A stretch of 7,183 bases of DNA, from assembly GCA_027013285.1 (NCBI GenBank), contig JALUXR010000078.1, positions 1-7,183 of the forward strand, read 5' to 3'. Positions 6,263 through 7,183 of this stretch are shown piece by piece; position 1 is the stretch's first letter; the number at the start of each line of letters is the position of its first letter. A program made the translations under genes and the position numbers. This stretch comes from Candidatus Altimarinota bacterium. GTDB lineage: Bacteria; Patescibacteriota; Gracilibacteria; Absconditabacterales; Absconditicoccaceae. A model generated the notes under the pieces. The model worked only from the letters and a program-made list of their open reading frames with translations. It had not been told where the DNA came from and ran no database searches.

Positions 6263-7183
6263 ATGAAAAAGATATTTATTATTATTTTTTCTTTTTTGTT
6301 AATATCTTTTTCATATTCACTAAAAATTACAGAAGTTTATTTTGATGGGTCAGATGAATTTATTTGAATATATAATAACTGAAACAAACAATTTTCTTGA
6401 AATATTAAAATTTCTTGAGCAAAAAAATCTGATATAAATCTTAATATTCAAATAAATTCTCAACAAGAAGTGTTAATTTGAGATGCTGGAACTATGTTAT
6501 CTTGATTAAAATTAAATTATTCTGGGATAAAATTATCTATTTCTGATACAAAGGCTATGAATATAAAATTGTATTCTGGAGAAACTGTTTTAGATAGTTT
6601 TTTAGTAAATTCTGGTAATGTAGTAAATCTAAATAATAAAAATACTTCATTTGAGAAAATCTATTCTGGTTGAGTTCGGCTTGTTCAAGCTGTTCAGCAG
6701 CCTGTCAATGTAAAAAACTGATACATTGCAAATCCTGGTTTTGTAAATATTTTTTCTTGAACTAATACTAATCTAAATACTTGAAGTTCTAATACTAAAA
6801 GTAATAATATTGTGCAAACTAAAGTTTTAAATTGTAAGCTTAATTTACAAAATATTTCTGGATGAATTTATAATTTTAGCTATACTTGAAATTTAGATTT
6901 ATCTTGAATAAGTTGGTATAAAAATAATGTATTTATGAGTTTTGGACAAATATTGTCTATTTGACTAACTTGAGAAAATAATTTAGTTCAGTGAGTTTGA
7001 ATAGATACATCCTGAAATGTTTGCACAGGCTCTTTTTTTTTAAAGAAGGAAAATAAAGAACTAAATATTTTTACAGGTAGTTTGAAAATAAATGAAATAC
7101 ATCCAAATAAGGATAATAATTTTGATGAGTATGTAGAACTAAAGGCTTTTTGAAATATTTCTTGAGATTACTTATTTAGTTGA
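6263..7183 (+). CDS. Secreted protein with lamin-tail-like and Ig/PKD-like beta domains, 3' end cut
   Basis: The frame gives 307 residues and runs off the right edge; the last codon, TGA at 7181-7183, is read as Gly, not stop. Residues 1-19 are a clear signal peptide (MKKIFIIIFSFLLISFSYS). Residues 20-145 look like a first lamin-tail-type domain (LKITEVYFDGSDEFIGIYN at 20-38). A Ser/Thr/Asn/Gly-rich linker (about 160-185) follows. Residues 190-260 resemble a PKD/Ig-like domain with Cys 191 and 254 and SWYKNN (227-232). A second lamin-tail start is at 273-294 (SLKINEIHPN...DEYVELKAFG). About 21 of 32 glycines are TGA. Such domains bind surfaces, polymers or nucleic acid and are common in exported bacterial proteins; the exact role is unknown. 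It sits behind its own promoter after a terminator, so it is a separate unit from pilT. Confidence 0.8.

Noticed and set aside
1..7183. Many in-frame TGA codons as evidence of pseudogenes, frameshifts or selenocysteine
   Set aside because: They fall at conserved glycines in otherwise intact families on both strands, with no frame change, so a code change explains them all.
1..7183. Mycoplasma-type code (UGA=Trp)
   Set aside because: It would put Trp into Walker A and other glycine-only motifs of PilT, ComM and TilS.
1..7183. CRISPR array, tRNA, rRNA or insertion sequence
   Set aside because: No regularly spaced repeats, cloverleaf, rRNA-like segment, transposase motif or terminal inverted repeats were found on reading.

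Overview
The window comes from a very AT-rich bacterium that reads UGA as glycine (translation table 25). This points to the candidate phyla radiation lineages Gracilibacteria (BD1-5) or Absconditabacteria (SR1). The evidence is direct. In-frame TGA fills invariant glycine positions of two P-loops on opposite strands (PilT GPTGSGKS near 4922-4945 and ComM GPPGSGKT near 844-867), the SGGPDS loop of TilS, and many other family-conserved glycines. Only TAA and TAG end genes here. Read with the standard code, almost every gene breaks into short fragments; with UGA=Gly the window holds ten compact genes, eight of them complete at both ends by clear stop codons.

Layout. On the minus strand, from about 2306 leftward, an apparent operon encodes two small two-helix membrane proteins of the CPR/type IV secretion pilin-like type and then ComM/YifB, an AAA+ Mg-chelatase-like helicase. 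ComM is complete at its start and cut by the left edge close to its C-terminus. A good sigma70-type promoter (TTGATA-17-TATAAT on the minus strand, 2348-2376) lies in the 93-base divergent gap. On the plus strand from 2400 come a YceD/DUF177-like protein with two CxxC pairs, a 188-base AT-rich gap, tilS (tRNA-Ile lysidine synthetase), an unrecognised two-helix membrane protein, a pilT-type retraction ATPase, and two small charged, helical proteins of unknown function. A hairpin plus T-run (6174-6200) ends this series. A new unit then starts with a secreted protein carrying lamin-tail-like and Ig/PKD-like beta domains, cut by the right edge.

How the genes may work together. ComM (branch migration during natural transformation), PilT (pilus retraction) and two pilin-like membrane proteins within about 5.5 kb would suit DNA uptake, plausible for an organism with reduced metabolism that scavenges nucleotides; this is inference. 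TilS supplies the lysidine-modified tRNA needed to read AUA, which is heavily used here. YceD relates to 23S rRNA/ribosome assembly. No tRNA, rRNA, CRISPR array or mobile element was seen.
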